Below, piece by piece: positions 37,601 through 51,000 of a DNA stretch of 64,000 nucleotides. Origin of the DNA: Dillenia suffruticosa (taxonomy: Eukaryota; Streptophyta; Magnoliopsida; Dilleniales; Dilleniaceae). Location: the NCBI GenBank assembly GCA_033439265.1, contig JAVTVX010000017.1, positions 9,198,001 to 9,262,000 on the forward strand, read 5' to 3'. Below the pieces are notes generated by a model. The model did not search any database, had not been told where the DNA came from, and saw only the letters and a program-made list of their open reading frames with translations. A program made the position numbers and the translations under genes. Every line of letters begins with the position of its first letter. Position 1 is the first letter of the stretch.

Positions 37601-39570
37601 ATAGCCGACAACGTATCTAACTACAGAACCACATAAGTATTTTTTTTAACATAGCAAACTACATAGCTATTATTTTTTAACAGAACCATTTCTTTTAATG
37701 ATGGTAGAAAACTACTGTTTTTGAACAAATCTAACCACATAACTTATTTTTTCTTACAGAACTACTTTTGAATTATTTTTTTAGCAGAATTTTTTTTTTC
37801 AATGACAATATAGAATTACTTTTTTTTTGTAGCAAAACAACTTTTTTTTTTAACATATCTAACCATAGAACTTTTTTTTTAGCAGACTACTTTTTTTTTT
37901 TTTAAATGGCATTACAGAAATATTTTTTTTAGCTGAATTACTTTATTTTTTTTAACACACCTAACTATGGAATTATTTTGTTTTTTTAGTAAAACTACTT
38001 GTTTTTAGAAGAATAATGTAGTTCAGTACGGTGCAGAACCATATGCTTCTTTTAGCCGAACTATTCTCAACTACTTTTTTTTTAGCTGAATTATTTTTTT
38101 TATCAGAACCATATAGTTCTGCGCGATGCAGAACCATGTTGTTTTGCACCGGGCAGAACCACATGGTTCTGCATGGTGCAAAACCATGCCGTTCTGTGCT
38201 GTGCAGAACCAAATGGTTCTTTTAGCAAAATTACTTTTGAATAATTTTTTTAGTAGAACTATTTTCTTTTTTTTAATGGTATTACATAACTATTTTTTTT
38301 GTTACAGAACTATATTTTTTTAATGTACTTAATTACAGAACTACTTTTTTTTTGTAGATAATTTTTTTTAACGGTATCACAAAACCCCTTTTTTTTCGTA
38401 TCAGTCCTAATTTTTTTTTTAACATATCTAACCACAAAACCACAGAATTATACTTTTTTTTAACATACCTAACTACAAACTATATAACTATTTTTTTTAA
38501 CAGAACAACTTTTTTTTAAAGGCGGTACAAAACTACCTTTTTTGAACATACCTAACTATAGAACCTATTTTTTCTTACAGAACTACTTTTGAACTATTTT
38601 TTTTGTAGAACTATTTTTTTAATGGGATTACAGAACTATTTTTTTTTAGCAGAAGTCCTTTTTTTTCGAACATACTTAACTACAGAATTATTTTTTTTAA
38701 TAGACTACTTCTTTTTTTAATGGTATAACAGAACCATTTCTTTAGCAAAACTACTTTAATTTTTTTTAACATAGCCAACTACATAACTTTTTTTTTTAAC
38801 ATACCTAATGGAAGAACTATTTTTTTTTTTTTACAAAACTACTTCTTTTTAGCATAACAATGTAGTTCTGCACGGTGCAGAACCATATCGTTTTAGAACT
38901 ATTTTGAACTTTTTTTTTAGCAGAACAAATTTTTTTTAGTAGCATTACAAACTATTTTTTTTTTGTTGTAGAATTAACCTTGTTTTGAAACATACCAAAC
39001 CACAGAACTATTTTTTTTTTTAACGATATTATAAAACTACTTTTTTTTCATATCAGACCTACTTTTTTTTTTCAACATATCTAACTACAAAACTACAAAA
39101 TTACAAAACTATTCTTTTTTTTTGAACATACAGAACTACAAAACTACAGAACTACATTTTTTAAGAGAATTATTTTTTTTTGAAAAACATAGCCTACAAG
39201 ATATTTAACTACAGAACTACAGAAGTAATTTTTTTTTAACGTACCAAACTACATAACTAACCACTTTTTTTAATGGCGTTACAAAATTACTTTTCTTGAA
39301 CATACCTAACTACAGAACTTATTTTTTCTTGCAGAACTACTTTTGAACAATATTTTTTGTAGAACAATTTTTTTTAATGGCATTACAGAATTATATTTTT
39401 TTTGTAACAGAATTACTTTTTTTTTTTAACATTCCTAACTAAAGATCTTTTTTTTAAGCAAAACTACTTTTTTTAACAGAACCATGTCGTTCTATGTGGC
39501 ACAGAACTATGTCGTTCTGCGAGAAGTAAAACCATGTCATTCTATGCCGGGTAGAACCAAATCCATCAAT
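34700..39570. repeat. T-tract-rich higher-order array
   Basis: A quasi-repeat of CTAACTACAGAACTA plus a run of 7-10 T runs for almost 5 kb. Longer phrases recur: AATATAGCCRACAAYGTATCT near 34740 and 37610 (a diverged form near 39185), and the four-unit dyad block near 35245, 37215 and 38100. This implies higher-order units of roughly 1.6-2.9 kb. Confidence 0.6.
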
Positions 39571-39609
39571 AAAAAATTCCAAACTTTAGACGCTATTATT
39601 AAAAAAAAT

Positions 39610-40160
39610 GTATTTCTACAACTCCTTATAGTTGTTCTGCAAAATCAATAGTTTTGAAAAATCAATTGTAAATCCACTTATATACTATAACACATAAAGA
39701 TCCATGACATATGTAGAAACTAAACGATAACTGTGGCCTGTACAGAAAACAATATAAAGAAAAACAATACAAAGAGCAACCAAACAAATTTTTAACAAAG
39801 CAACCAAACAAACTATGGAGTTCTGCAGACCCAAGGCTCACGATTGCAGAACAATCGAGTGAAACTACTGCAGAATTGAAAGTGCTATTACAGAACTACC
39901 CTAAACGCAGAACTACGGAGTAGAGTTATTACAGAAATGAGTTTTTATAGAATCATTGCAGAATCATTAAAGTGCTATTATAGAAAGAACCACCGGCAGA
40001 ACTACAGAACTGGGCTATTGCAGAACCAACAAAGTGCAATTGCAGAACCACAGAGCGGAGCTATCGCAGAACTGAGCCATTGCGGAAAGAACGATCAACA
40101 AAACCACCAAAGTGCTATTGCATAACTACCAAATACAGAACTACCTACCAAGTGCAAAAA
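39610..40160. repeat. Variant tail of the dyad domain
   Basis: Here the unit changes to GCAGAAC followed by ACAGAG or AACAAAGTG and GCTATTGCAGAACC, without the T tracts. It reads as a looser repeat of 20-40 bp. Confidence 0.5.
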
Positions 40161-42072
40161 AATCGAGACATAGTTAGTTGTAGTCCAATAAAAGTAGGAG
40201 CAGAAGCCAAATGCAAAAAAAAAATACAAAACAAACGAAAAACAAACAATAAAAATCAAAACCAAAGAAATACCAAAACCCAACCAAGCAAGCAAATCAA
40301 AATCTCACAGTAAATCCTCACACACCACTCTCCAAAAGCTGAAAAAAAATCAACAATAAATATGAAGGTAGCAAAACAACACAAATCCAAACAAAACCTT
40401 AAAAATACAAACCCTAAGAACAGAGAAAATCGCCTCCATACCTCATCATCATTAGGCACACCACTCTTCTCAACAGAAACTAGAAAAATAACATTTTTTA
40501 ATTAGAAACAAATACAAAAAACAACAAGTTAAATAATTGTCGAACAAAGTAAATGTTTAGAAGTAAAGACAAAGACAAACCTTCACAAGAGAGAGGAATC
40601 ATTCTCATAATCAGTACCTGAACCCAAACGTCTCCATTTACCCTACTCAAGGAGTGAGAGAGAGAGAGAGAGAGCGAGCGCATGTGTCCAACTTTTATAG
40701 AGAGATAAAGAGAGAGACAGAGAGAGAGAGCGGAAAGCATAGAGGAATGGCTTGCATACACCATAATCATTAAGATCATAGCACAGTACCCTCTATCTAA
40801 ATCGTCAATCAGAAATGAGAACATCTAATCATGCAGAATGCCATTAGTACTCAAGGGATGGCCTTCGTTGATCTCTTTTTTTTCAAAAGTACAAATAGAA
40901 GATAATTTTACAAAAATCTCCAAATCCCCTAATCGTCACACAAAAGCATAAAAAATGAAGCCATTATGAAATATAAACAGGGACAAAAAGGTAAATCATG
41001 ACAAAATCCTCCCAACCACCCCAAATATGTTTTCAGTGAAATCAGTCACAAAATCTACTCCATTAATGTTTCTGAAATGACAAGAGAGAAAGAAAGAAAG
41101 AGAAAGAAAAAAACACGTTAATATTTCTGAAATGAAATGAAATGAAATGAAAGGAAAAGAAAAAAAAAAGAGAAAAAAAAAAGTAAACAACGGGCCACAT
41201 CAGCTCCATCTCACCAACGACTAATTACCCTGTATCAATTGGAGGATAACGAAATCCAGATAACAAAGGATTTTTCACGTTTATATCTATATTGTTAATA
41301 AAGCCATCCAGGCATATTCAATTTTTGGTTGTTATTTTTATCCGAGTGGAAAATATTTTCACTTCCGAAACAACCCCCGGGGTGGCGGGATGGCGAGATA
41401 TGATCGTTAACCCTGTCCGTCCACGACATACACATAAATCATACGATGTCGCGTAGGTTCCAGCTGACAATATTGACGGCGTCGTTTCCTCCTCTTCTTC
41501 CTGTATTTCCTTCTTACAGCTTCGACACAGAGAGAGACTCCATAGAAAAACAACACGGCAATGCGTGTAACCGAATAAAAGCAGCGAGGACAGCAAGCCA
41601 CAACGACCCAGAGAGAGCGAGAGAGTGGGCACTAGCGGGTCCCGCGTGTCCGTAGTTAGAGCCAGCAACTTAACCGTTCTAGTATTCAGATCTTCATGAA
41701 TCTCAAAACCCTAGTTTAGCTTTGGCTTCATAGATCCCCCCCTTCTCGAAATCTTCCATTTTTTTACCAGATCAGGTAATCCTCTCTCTCTCTCTCTCTC
41801 ACACCCACACTCGCACACACATTAATCTCTTGCTTGCTGCTGTTGCTTTCAATGCGTTTTTTTGGTCTGTTGATTTTTCTTCAGGTAAGTGTGGGGAAAT
41901 GTGACTTGATCGCAGTCAAAGTCTCATATAAAACGCCCGAATGGAGTAATTGGGACGATTCGAATTGATTGATGTGCATGCTGATTCTGAGTTTCTTTTG
42001 ATTTGGGTATTCAGACATTTTTAATTCTCATTGGGATATGCAGAGGGTTGGGGATTGAGAGGTCGATCGAAA
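40161..42072. other. Spacer and FAM91 promoter/5' leader
   Basis: A-rich and GA-rich sequence with GA runs near 40650-40690 and 40716-40730 and a GAAAT/GAAAG tract at 41085-41165. From about 41400 it becomes GC-richer and contains the FAM91 promoter and 5' UTR. A splice donor GTAATC at 41776 suggests a UTR intron ending at one of several acceptors before 42043 (near 41884, 42014 or 42042). The minus-strand open frames at 41318-41668 are probably antisense chance frames. Confidence 0.5.
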
Positions 42073-45000
42073 ATGCAGCACGCTCCGGCAACAATTGAGG
42101 AACAATTGTTTCTGAAGGCCATCAGGGAAGAATGCCCCTGGGAAAGTCTTCCTAAGCGACTTCAAGCAACTGTGACTTCTAAAGAGGAATGGCATCGTAG
42201 GTTAGCCTTCCTTTTCTTCTTTAAATATGGTCAATATCAAGAGGTACTTCATTGACCTCTATGGTTCTTGCTCTTTTGTCTGCTTTGTGGATGTGGTTGT
42301 GTAACTTGATTGCGCCACTGGTTGGCTTGGTTGTTTTCTTGGAGAACGAATTTGAGCTTCACTTAATTGCCTCAGATGAGCTTTATGTTCTGATCAAATT
42401 TATTATTTGCTATTATTACTGTACCAAATGGCAACACACATTGTAAGTGAATTTTCATAGAAGATTAGTAATGCATACTAATGGGTTAGAGTCTTCATAA
42501 AAGCTTATCAACTCTATTGTAAGTGAATTTCATGGCAATGGCTTTTTTGGCAACTCGGATTTGAGCTTAGAGATTTGGATTTGGGGGAACAAAGAAAAAT
42601 CTGAATCCAGATCTTGTAGATTTAATTGTCTTTGCCGCACCTTCTTGGTCCTTATCTCCTTCTTTAGTGATATTTTTATCCTTGTCAAAAAATTATGTCC
42701 TATACTCCTATTCTGTAACTCCTGGTTGTGGTATTTGTGCTTGCCCCTCTGATGGTGAACACAATTTTTTGAGTTATCTAGTCACCTGCAGGGGGCTCGA
42801 TTTCATAAGCCATATCTTGGTCTTGTATTTTTTTTCTTTTTTAATTCCATGTTGCATGAGTCCAATTGTGATTGCTTTCAAAGGATTGCCTGTGTTAGAA
42901 GTGGCAGAATACTGTTATTTAATGTGTTTAATGATTTAGTTTGGCAATTGTAAGCACAATGTGGTTTAAATGATTTGAATTTAATGATTTAGTTCCGCAA
43001 TTCTGTACCGTCTGCACCCTGTAATACAGTTATCTTATTGCTAAGTTATAATATCTCCTCATTAAGTGATTTTTTTTTTAATTAATTCAGGGTTGTTGAG
43101 CATTGCATAAAGAAAAGACTCCAGTGGAACACTTGTTTTGCTCGCAAAGTGTGCAAAGAAAGTGAATATTATGAGGAAATGATGCGTTACCTGCGAAAAA
43201 ATTTGGCTGTGAGTCTTATATATCACCATTCTATTTTTCCTTTCCCCAAGATGTCATTTCATGCTGATTAGAACATGACTACAGTGCCTTTATCATAGTC
43301 ACCATAGCTCTTTGAAATTGTGCTCTACCTTTCCAATTTTTTGTGCACTTTTTATGATATTTATTGGAAAATTTTCATGGTTTTTATGGCACAAATACAA
43401 AGGGGTATGTGATGTTTAGACTAATGATATTTAAGCTTTTGACCGTAACTAATGGCCTTAGTCAAATGTGGATGTTATTATCTTTTCCTTGTTTTTACTT
43501 CAGTAACATTATTGATGCACAGTGTACATTAATAGAAGCCACAACTCAATGGGACATAGTTTTGCTAGGCAACTTTAGGAATGAGTTATGTAGCTGAATT
43601 TAGCTTCCTTAGCTTTGTCCTGGCATTACATTTTATTTCTGTAATATTTATTTTTCTTTGCTTCACTTTCTTGCAGCTGTTTCCTTATCACCTTGCGGAG
43701 TATGTATGCCGTGTAATGAGGATATCGCCTTTCAGATATTACTGTGATATGATCTTTGAGGTTATGAAAAATGGTACTAGGTTGACATTTCATTAATCTT
43801 CCCCTTTGACTAAATGTTGCTGTGAACTCTTGTATTACTTAAATTGTAGCCATATCTTGCATTGTTCAATTAATAGAATGGCTGATAGATTGTGATATTC
43901 CAATTAAAGCACTATTTTCATCAAGATCTTTGACAGTATACTATAGGACAAAAAACTGCAAGAGAATATCTATTTAACACTTCTCATTCTGCGAAGTCCT
44001 GTGATATCTTATGCATTGGAGGTTCTTTTGTATTTATGTGTAGCATCATAGTGATGTCAGGCCTTCATATCAAAGCCAAAAGATACTTGTCTAATGAAGC
44101 AAAGACACTTCCTTAAAGGTGCCATCACTGGTAGGGTGTAACGAAACACTGAGCCAGTAGGTGATCCATATTGGCTTATCTAGTGAATAAGCTCATAGTT
44201 GGTGCTAAATTTTGGTTTATTCATGAAATGGGTCAGACCAAGCTTTTACAGGATCACAGTCATGTTAGGCTTCTAATGTGGTGGATTTAATATCTCTCTT
44301 CATCTGATTGAGTTGCAAAGATGTATTTATTCCTGTCACAGAATGATTGTGAAACTCTCATGGGTCTACACCTTGTTCTGTTTTTCTCTTTACCAACAAA
44401 AGCAGGAGTGTGATTACCCTATAAGGTAACCAGTCAAGTGTAACAATAATGGAGGGGTAGTTCTGGATCATTAATCAGTTAATACCCAAATGCATTTGTT
44501 ACTTTTCTTGGCATGTGCCTTTACTCAACATGTTTGATGGAGCAGCCATAGGTTGGTCCAGCCTAGGGTGAAGGTGCAATTGTTCTATTGTGAAGACAAA
44601 GTCTCGTTGGGGAAATAAGAAGTGTCCTTGGTAGGGTTCAAGTTTTTAGTAAGTTGAGTAGCCTAGGAATAAGTTGCTCGAATTTCTAATATTTTAGAAG
44701 CTGCTGTTGTTTTGCTTTGAATAGAACTTTCTAAATATTATATATTCTAGTCAATATTAAGTTAGTGTCTTTTTTAGAGTTTGAGTATTGGAAACTTTCA
44801 ATCTTAGTGTGTTCTGAGTCCTATTGTGTTTCTACATTAATTGAGGCATTTTAGAAGGTTTAGAGGTGCAATTAGGTTGCTCTAGCACTTATAAATATGC
44901 ATCGTTAATGTAAAACATGAATAGAATGAATGAATTAATTATTAAGTTTATTGTTTTGCTATTTGTGTTGAAAGTGCTTGCCGAGGTTCTTCATCTTGCT

Positions 45001-48000
45001 ATCCTATTATTCTTCTTTATGCACTTGTTGATAAAAGCTCTCTATAATTTTTGAACAAATAATTCTTCTCTACACATTTCAGCCATAAACCCTAGGTCTT
45101 TCTCACGCTTTCTTCCTCTACAAAACTTTCTTACCTTTTACTCGCCATTCTTCTAACTGTAGGCAAGCAAAAGATTTGAAATTCTTGTTCTTTGTCACCA
45201 TTGTTACCCATGCTGAATTTTCATCCAAATTTGAGGCCTTATACAAATATCGAGAGATCAGCAAACAAGACATCTCCATGTTGTAAACAAAGTCTCTAGC
45301 ATATAGTCTACTTTGGAAGAGATAAAAGAATGCCTAATGTAGATCTCAAGTGATTAAACATGGTTACCAACTTCTTGTGCAAGAAGTTGGAAACTTAACC
45401 TTCAATATACAAACATGCCTAATATTCAGCAACATATTCTACCTGTTTCTTAGACAGTTGCATCCACAACTAGCCATATTCCACATGTCCAACAACAAAT
45501 TCAGCCAATAACCCCTCCCCAAATGAATCAAAATGGAAATTTGTAGGGAGAATTTCATAGCTATGTGCCACCAAAACAACCTTATTTTTCAGCCCAGAAA
45601 TAGTTATCCGATCCTTATATTGGAGAGACAAGGTCTGAATCTTTCAATAAAGGTATGAAGTTAGATGTTCCAGATTTTATGGTGATTGTAGATCCTTGCG
45701 TTGACCCTTTCTATCCTATGTACTAGAGATGAACGAATTCCATACGCACAAAATTTAGATCACCTGAATTGTTGTATATAGTTTGGAGCATTATTTACAT
45801 TGGTATGGCATGAATAAAATTCAAAAAATATATTTTGCTGAGGCTTAGCTCAAGGGAACCACAAGAATTTGGTGGATTAAATCACAAGAATGTTATAGAA
45901 GAAGCGCTTATGGTGATATTGGAATGTGTGAAGAGATAAAGCAAGCAATGATGAGACACTTTGTGCCCCCGAGCTACAAGCAAAGAATCTATCTTCAATT
46001 CTGGAACTTGCAGCAAGGTTTGTCTGTTGAAGGACACACTAGTCATTTCTATAATTGGGCTAATTGTTAGAATGCTACTAATTGGTTGGATTGTGAATGA
46101 AATAAAGATATCATGACTGCTATGTATTGCAATGGTTTGAAGCCACAAATAGCTTCAGCTTTATCCACTTGTTAATTATTAACCATGGGTGATGCAATTC
46201 AAATAGCATACTAAGTTGAGGAGGATTTGCAACTAAAGTTATCTAGAAAAGCCTCTCAAATTAACAAGCATAATAGTGACATGATCTCAGCCAAGGTAAA
46301 GAAGTTGAAGGTTCTGGATTCTTCTGTTGTTAAACCTATTAATATCTTTGCTTCGTGTAAAGCACAAAGTAGCATGCATTCTAATTTGAAAGGAAAAGAA
46401 CTTCATCAATGTTATTATTTTAAAGGTTTTGGTCACTTATATTGTCAATGCCCTAATTGGTTACTCACACTTGCTGATGTGGGGGATGGGAATGAAAGTG
46501 AAAGTACATGGAAGAAGTAATTTGTGAAGCTGAGTGAGGAGGTTTGGACAATGAAATTGATAGTGAAGATTAGCAGCCATACCCAGCGCTTAGACCATTA
46601 TTTTCAACACATAAAATTGATGAAAAAGAAGATTGGAGGCAAAAAAGCATTTCTCACACTCGAGTGAAATGTAGTGGACAATTATGCACAATGGTGATTG
46701 AGTGGGGGAATTGCACTAATGTGATTTCTGAAGATGCTGTGAATAAATTGGCCTTGAAGGTAGAGTCACATCCAAATCCTTACAAGATTGTCGGGGTTAA
46801 TGATACAAATATGAAAATCAATGAGAGGTGTTTGCTCGTGTATTCTATTGGAGATTTGGTTCACACGTCGTATCTAATTAGAATGCCCATGCTTGTATCT
46901 AAGAGTGAAGCATGATGCCAATGAAAATATGTACTCCTCCTCTATGTTGGGCCTAAGAGAGTTCAAGTTTGTTCCAACGAAGGATTTTTTAATGTCATAG
47001 TGGAAAATAGCAGCAGGGTCTTTCCATATACAACACAATGATTCCTCTAATGATGGAATTCTTGGTTCAACTCCAAACTTGATAGAGTGAAGTTTCTTTA
47101 CGAGGGGAGAAACGATGGAGCAGCCATAGCTTGAACCAACAAAAAGTATGATCTTTGGCAGCCTAGGGTAAAAAGGGCAACAGTTCAATTGCAAAGACAA
47201 AGTCTTTTTGGTCCGGTAAGAAGTGTCATTTGGTAGGTTTTTTAAGTTTTTAGCAAGCTTAGTAGTCTAGAAACAGGTTATTGGAATTTTTAATACTTTA
47301 GAAGTTTCTATTTTCTTAATGTAATTTCTACAAGCCATATCTTGTAGGGAATATTTATTGGACGAGATCTAAATGGGCATGTAGGTGAGAATGATGGGGG
47401 ATTTGAATCTGTACGTGGAAATTTTGACTTTGGTAGTAGGAATGGGGTGGATGTACTGTTTTAAAGTTTGTCATAACATTTGATTTGATGTTCATAAATA
47501 CTTTCTTTAAGAAAAGAGAGTTGCACATAGTCACATATAAGAGTGGGTTGAATGCCAACAAAATAGATTTCTTTCTCATCAGGAGGGGTGATAGAATAAC
47601 CTGTAGGGATTGCGAGATTATACCATGTGAGATTGTAGCAATTAACATAGATTTGAGTTTTAGATGTACATGTGCATGAAAGGTAAAAAAAAGGATTGTC
47701 AATTTATAGAATCAAGAATTAAGTGGTGGGATTTGAAAGATGAAAAGATGACAGCCTTTAGAGATAGTTTAATTCAAAAAACTATAGGGTCTATTAATGA
47801 TGATTCATAAATCATGTGGGTAGAAATATTTAATAATATTAAGAAATTAGATAATGAGGTTTTTGGTGTATTTAGGGTCAAATGTCGGCCAAATAGATTT
47901 CTTTCCCACCATAAGGGATGATAGAATCAACTGTAGGGATTGTAAGGTTATACGAGGTGAGAGTGTAACAACTTAACATAAATTTTTAGTTTTAGATGTG

Positions 48001-51000
48001 TATGTGCCTAAAGGGTAAAAGAATGGTTATCAATTTATAGCTTAAGTGGTGGAAATTGAAAGAGGAAACTATGGTAGCCTTTAGACAAGTTACTTCTAAA
48101 AGCTATTTGGTCTATTAATGATAATTCAGAAATCATGTGGGTAGAAATATCTAATAATATTAAGAAATTAAGTCACGAGGTTCTTGGCGTATTTAGGGTT
48201 GGACGCCAATAGGTAAATTCATGGTGGTGGAATGAGGAAATTGAAGCACTTATACGAATCAAGAGAGAATGTTATAGGAACCTTAAAAGTAAGAGAGGCA
48301 GCGATGCGTTTGAGAAGTTCAAAATTCTCAAAAAAAAAAGTGAAAAAGAGTATTCATGAATGAAAGAGTAAGGTATACAATGAATTATATAAGAATCTAG
48401 GAATCAAGGATGGAGTAAAAGAGTCTTACAAAATTGTCAAATTAAGGGATGGAAAGAGAAAAGACTTAAATGGTATTAGATGTATCAAAAGTGAAATTAA
48501 TAGTATTCTTGTAAGGAATGAGAATATAAAAAAATATTGGAGAGGCTATTTTGATAACCTTTTTAACGTTCAAAGCATAGGAAATATCGATGATATTGCG
48601 ATAGCTTTAGAGGAGATCATCATATTATTTAAACGCAAGATTTGTCCTTGTGAAGTAAGGGAGGTCTTAAAGAAAATGGAGAATAAGAAGACCATAGGAT
48701 CCGATGGCATCCTTATTGAGGTATGAAAGTGTTTGGGTGAAATAGAAATAGGAATGCTGATGGATCTTTTTAATAAAATTTGACAAACCAAGAAAATGTA
48801 TAGACCTGGAGGGAGACCATACTTGTACCCCTATAGCAGAACAAAGGTTATATACAATATTATTCTAATTACAGGAGAATTAAACTTATTAGTCATACTA
48901 TGAAATTATGGGAGAGAGTGATACAATAACAAACTGAGTCTTAATCTTAATATTTGGGTTCGGCCATTTGAGAGACAAATTTAAAAAAGATAAAGAAAAG
49001 AAAAATGAAATAAAAAATAAAAAATAAAAAAAATAAAAAAAATAAAAGAATAAAGAATAAAGAAAAAAATATATAAATAAAATAAAATAAACTAAAACAA
49101 AACTAAAAATAAATAGAAAAATAAAAATAAATGAATAAAACAATAGATAAATATCTAAAATATATTGATTTAATTTGTGCGGATTCTTCTACGCCATCCA
49201 TTCCTATCTAAGACCATTTCCTCTTTTAAATCCTTAATTTCTATGTCTTTGCGGATAACTTGCTTCCAAGTTTTTAGCGGTCTATCTTTATATTTCACTA
49301 AATCTCATATCTTTAAGTTCTTGATTCTCCTAACCATTGAATCTTTGGGTCTTCTTTGTACATGTTCGAACTATCTCAGACGACACTCGTATTTTTTTCA
49401 CAATTGAACTAACTCCCAACTTGTTACGAATCTCTTCATTTCTAATTCTATATTTTCTAGTTTTTTCACACATCTACCTAAACATTTTTATTTTTGCTAC
49501 AACCATCTTTTGTTTTTGTTGTTGTTTAATAGCCTAACACTCAGTACCATGGTTTTGTAGAACTTTCCCTTCAAATGCAATGGCATCGTGCGATCGCAAA
49601 GAACTTCGGATGCCCTTCTCCATTTCATCAAACCCGCTTGAATCCAGTAGTTCATATCTCTATCTATATTGTCATCATTTTGAACGATAGATCACAGATA
49701 TCTAAATCGTTCACTTTTGGGTACATCTTGCACATCTAAGTTAATTGTTTCTTCATCATTCCGATCACTATCGCAAAACCTATATTTTATATATTCGGTT
49801 TTCAATCTACTTAATCTAAACCCTCTGAATTCCAATGTGAGTCTCCATAACTCTAGTTTAACACTAACACTCTCTTTAGTTTCATCAACTAATACAATAT
49901 CATTTGCGAAAAGTATATACCATGATATTTCATTTTAAATCGTTTATCACTATTGCAAAGAGAAAGACTTAATGTCGAATTTTGATGGAGTCCAATATCA
50001 ATGGAAAAACTATTGTTCAAACCACCGCAAGTTCTTACGTCGGTTATGGTTTTCTCATACATATCTTTAATAAGATTAATGTATCTTAAGGATATCTCTT
50101 TCTTCATCAGTGCCAACCACAATAAGTCTCTAGGAATCCTATTATATGCTTTTTCTAGATCAATGAATGCCATATGTAGGTCTCTCTTTTGTGCTCTATA
50201 TGTCTCCATCAAATGTCTTAACAAGTGGATTGCTTCCGTGGTAGATCTTTCTGGCATAAATCAAAATTGATTTTAAGATATATTTATCTCCAATTTCAAT
50301 CTATACTCTATTACTCTCTCCCATAATTTTATGGTATGACTCATAAGTTTAATTTCTTTATAGTTGGAACACTCTTGTATGTTTCATTTATTTTTATATA
50401 ACGGTACAATTATATTCTTTTTCCATACTTGAGGCATTCTCTTAGTTTGCGAAATTTTATTGAAAATATCCATTAACGTTTTTATACCAAATTTACCCAA
50501 ACATTTTCATACTTCTATGGGAATACCGTTAGTCCTATGGTTTTATAATTCTTCATTTTCTTTAAAGCCTCTTTCATTTCATGAGGGCGAATTTTACGTT
50601 TAAAATCTTTATTAATGTCTTTTACAGGTATCTCGATATTTCCTATATCTACTGTAGTTTTAACATTAAAGAGATTGTCAAAATAATCACGCCAATGGTT
50701 TCTTATGTCCTCAACCTTTACAAGTATATTATTGGTTCTACTCTTAATGCACCTAACACCATTTAGATCTTTACTCTTTCTTTCCCTTAGCTTGACAATT
50801 CTGTAGATCTTTATCTCAATTTTTCGTCTCCAATCTCTTGTATAACTCATTATACATCTTGCTCTTTGACTCTTGGATAATCTTTTCACATCTTTTTTTG
50901 CATTTTTGTATTTGTCATATGCATCGCCACTACTATTTTTTTTAAGGTTTCTATAACACTCTCGTTTAGTACTGATAGTCGTTTGAATTTTTTCGTTCCA

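Larger units (their letters stand above)
28440..40160. repeat. 12-kb domain of a GTTCTGC/GCAGAAC dyad repeat
   Basis: A 25-bp unit with an internal dyad recurs in clusters (for example about 28866-28935, 29042-29240, 30235-30515, 31510-31710, 34450-34720, 35245-35355, 37215-37345, 38100-38225 and 39475-39565). It pairs GTTCTGC with GTGCAGAACC. At 38110-38215 four units lie head to tail at exact 25-bp spacing. Between clusters are AT-rich or T-tract-rich spacers. Long open frames here (such as 34435-34704) are periodic translations of the repeat, not genes. I do not recognise a named family. Confidence 0.75.

Noticed and set aside
28440-40160. CRISPR-like array
   Set aside because: The repeats are diverged dyads with no constant spacer length and the genome is a plant's.
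41318-41668. Minus-strand ORFs of 64-116 codons
   Set aside because: They overlap the FAM91 promoter and leader, show no family motif and have a competing plus-strand ORF.
42031-42072. In-frame upstream Met (MGYAEGWG) as the FAM91 start
   Set aside because: Plant FAM91 proteins start at MQH; the extra codons precede a probable AG acceptor (ATATGCAG) in the leader.
48898-49143. Phe/Leu-rich 81-codon minus ORF
   Set aside because: Produced by the A-rich low-complexity block at 48975-49160.
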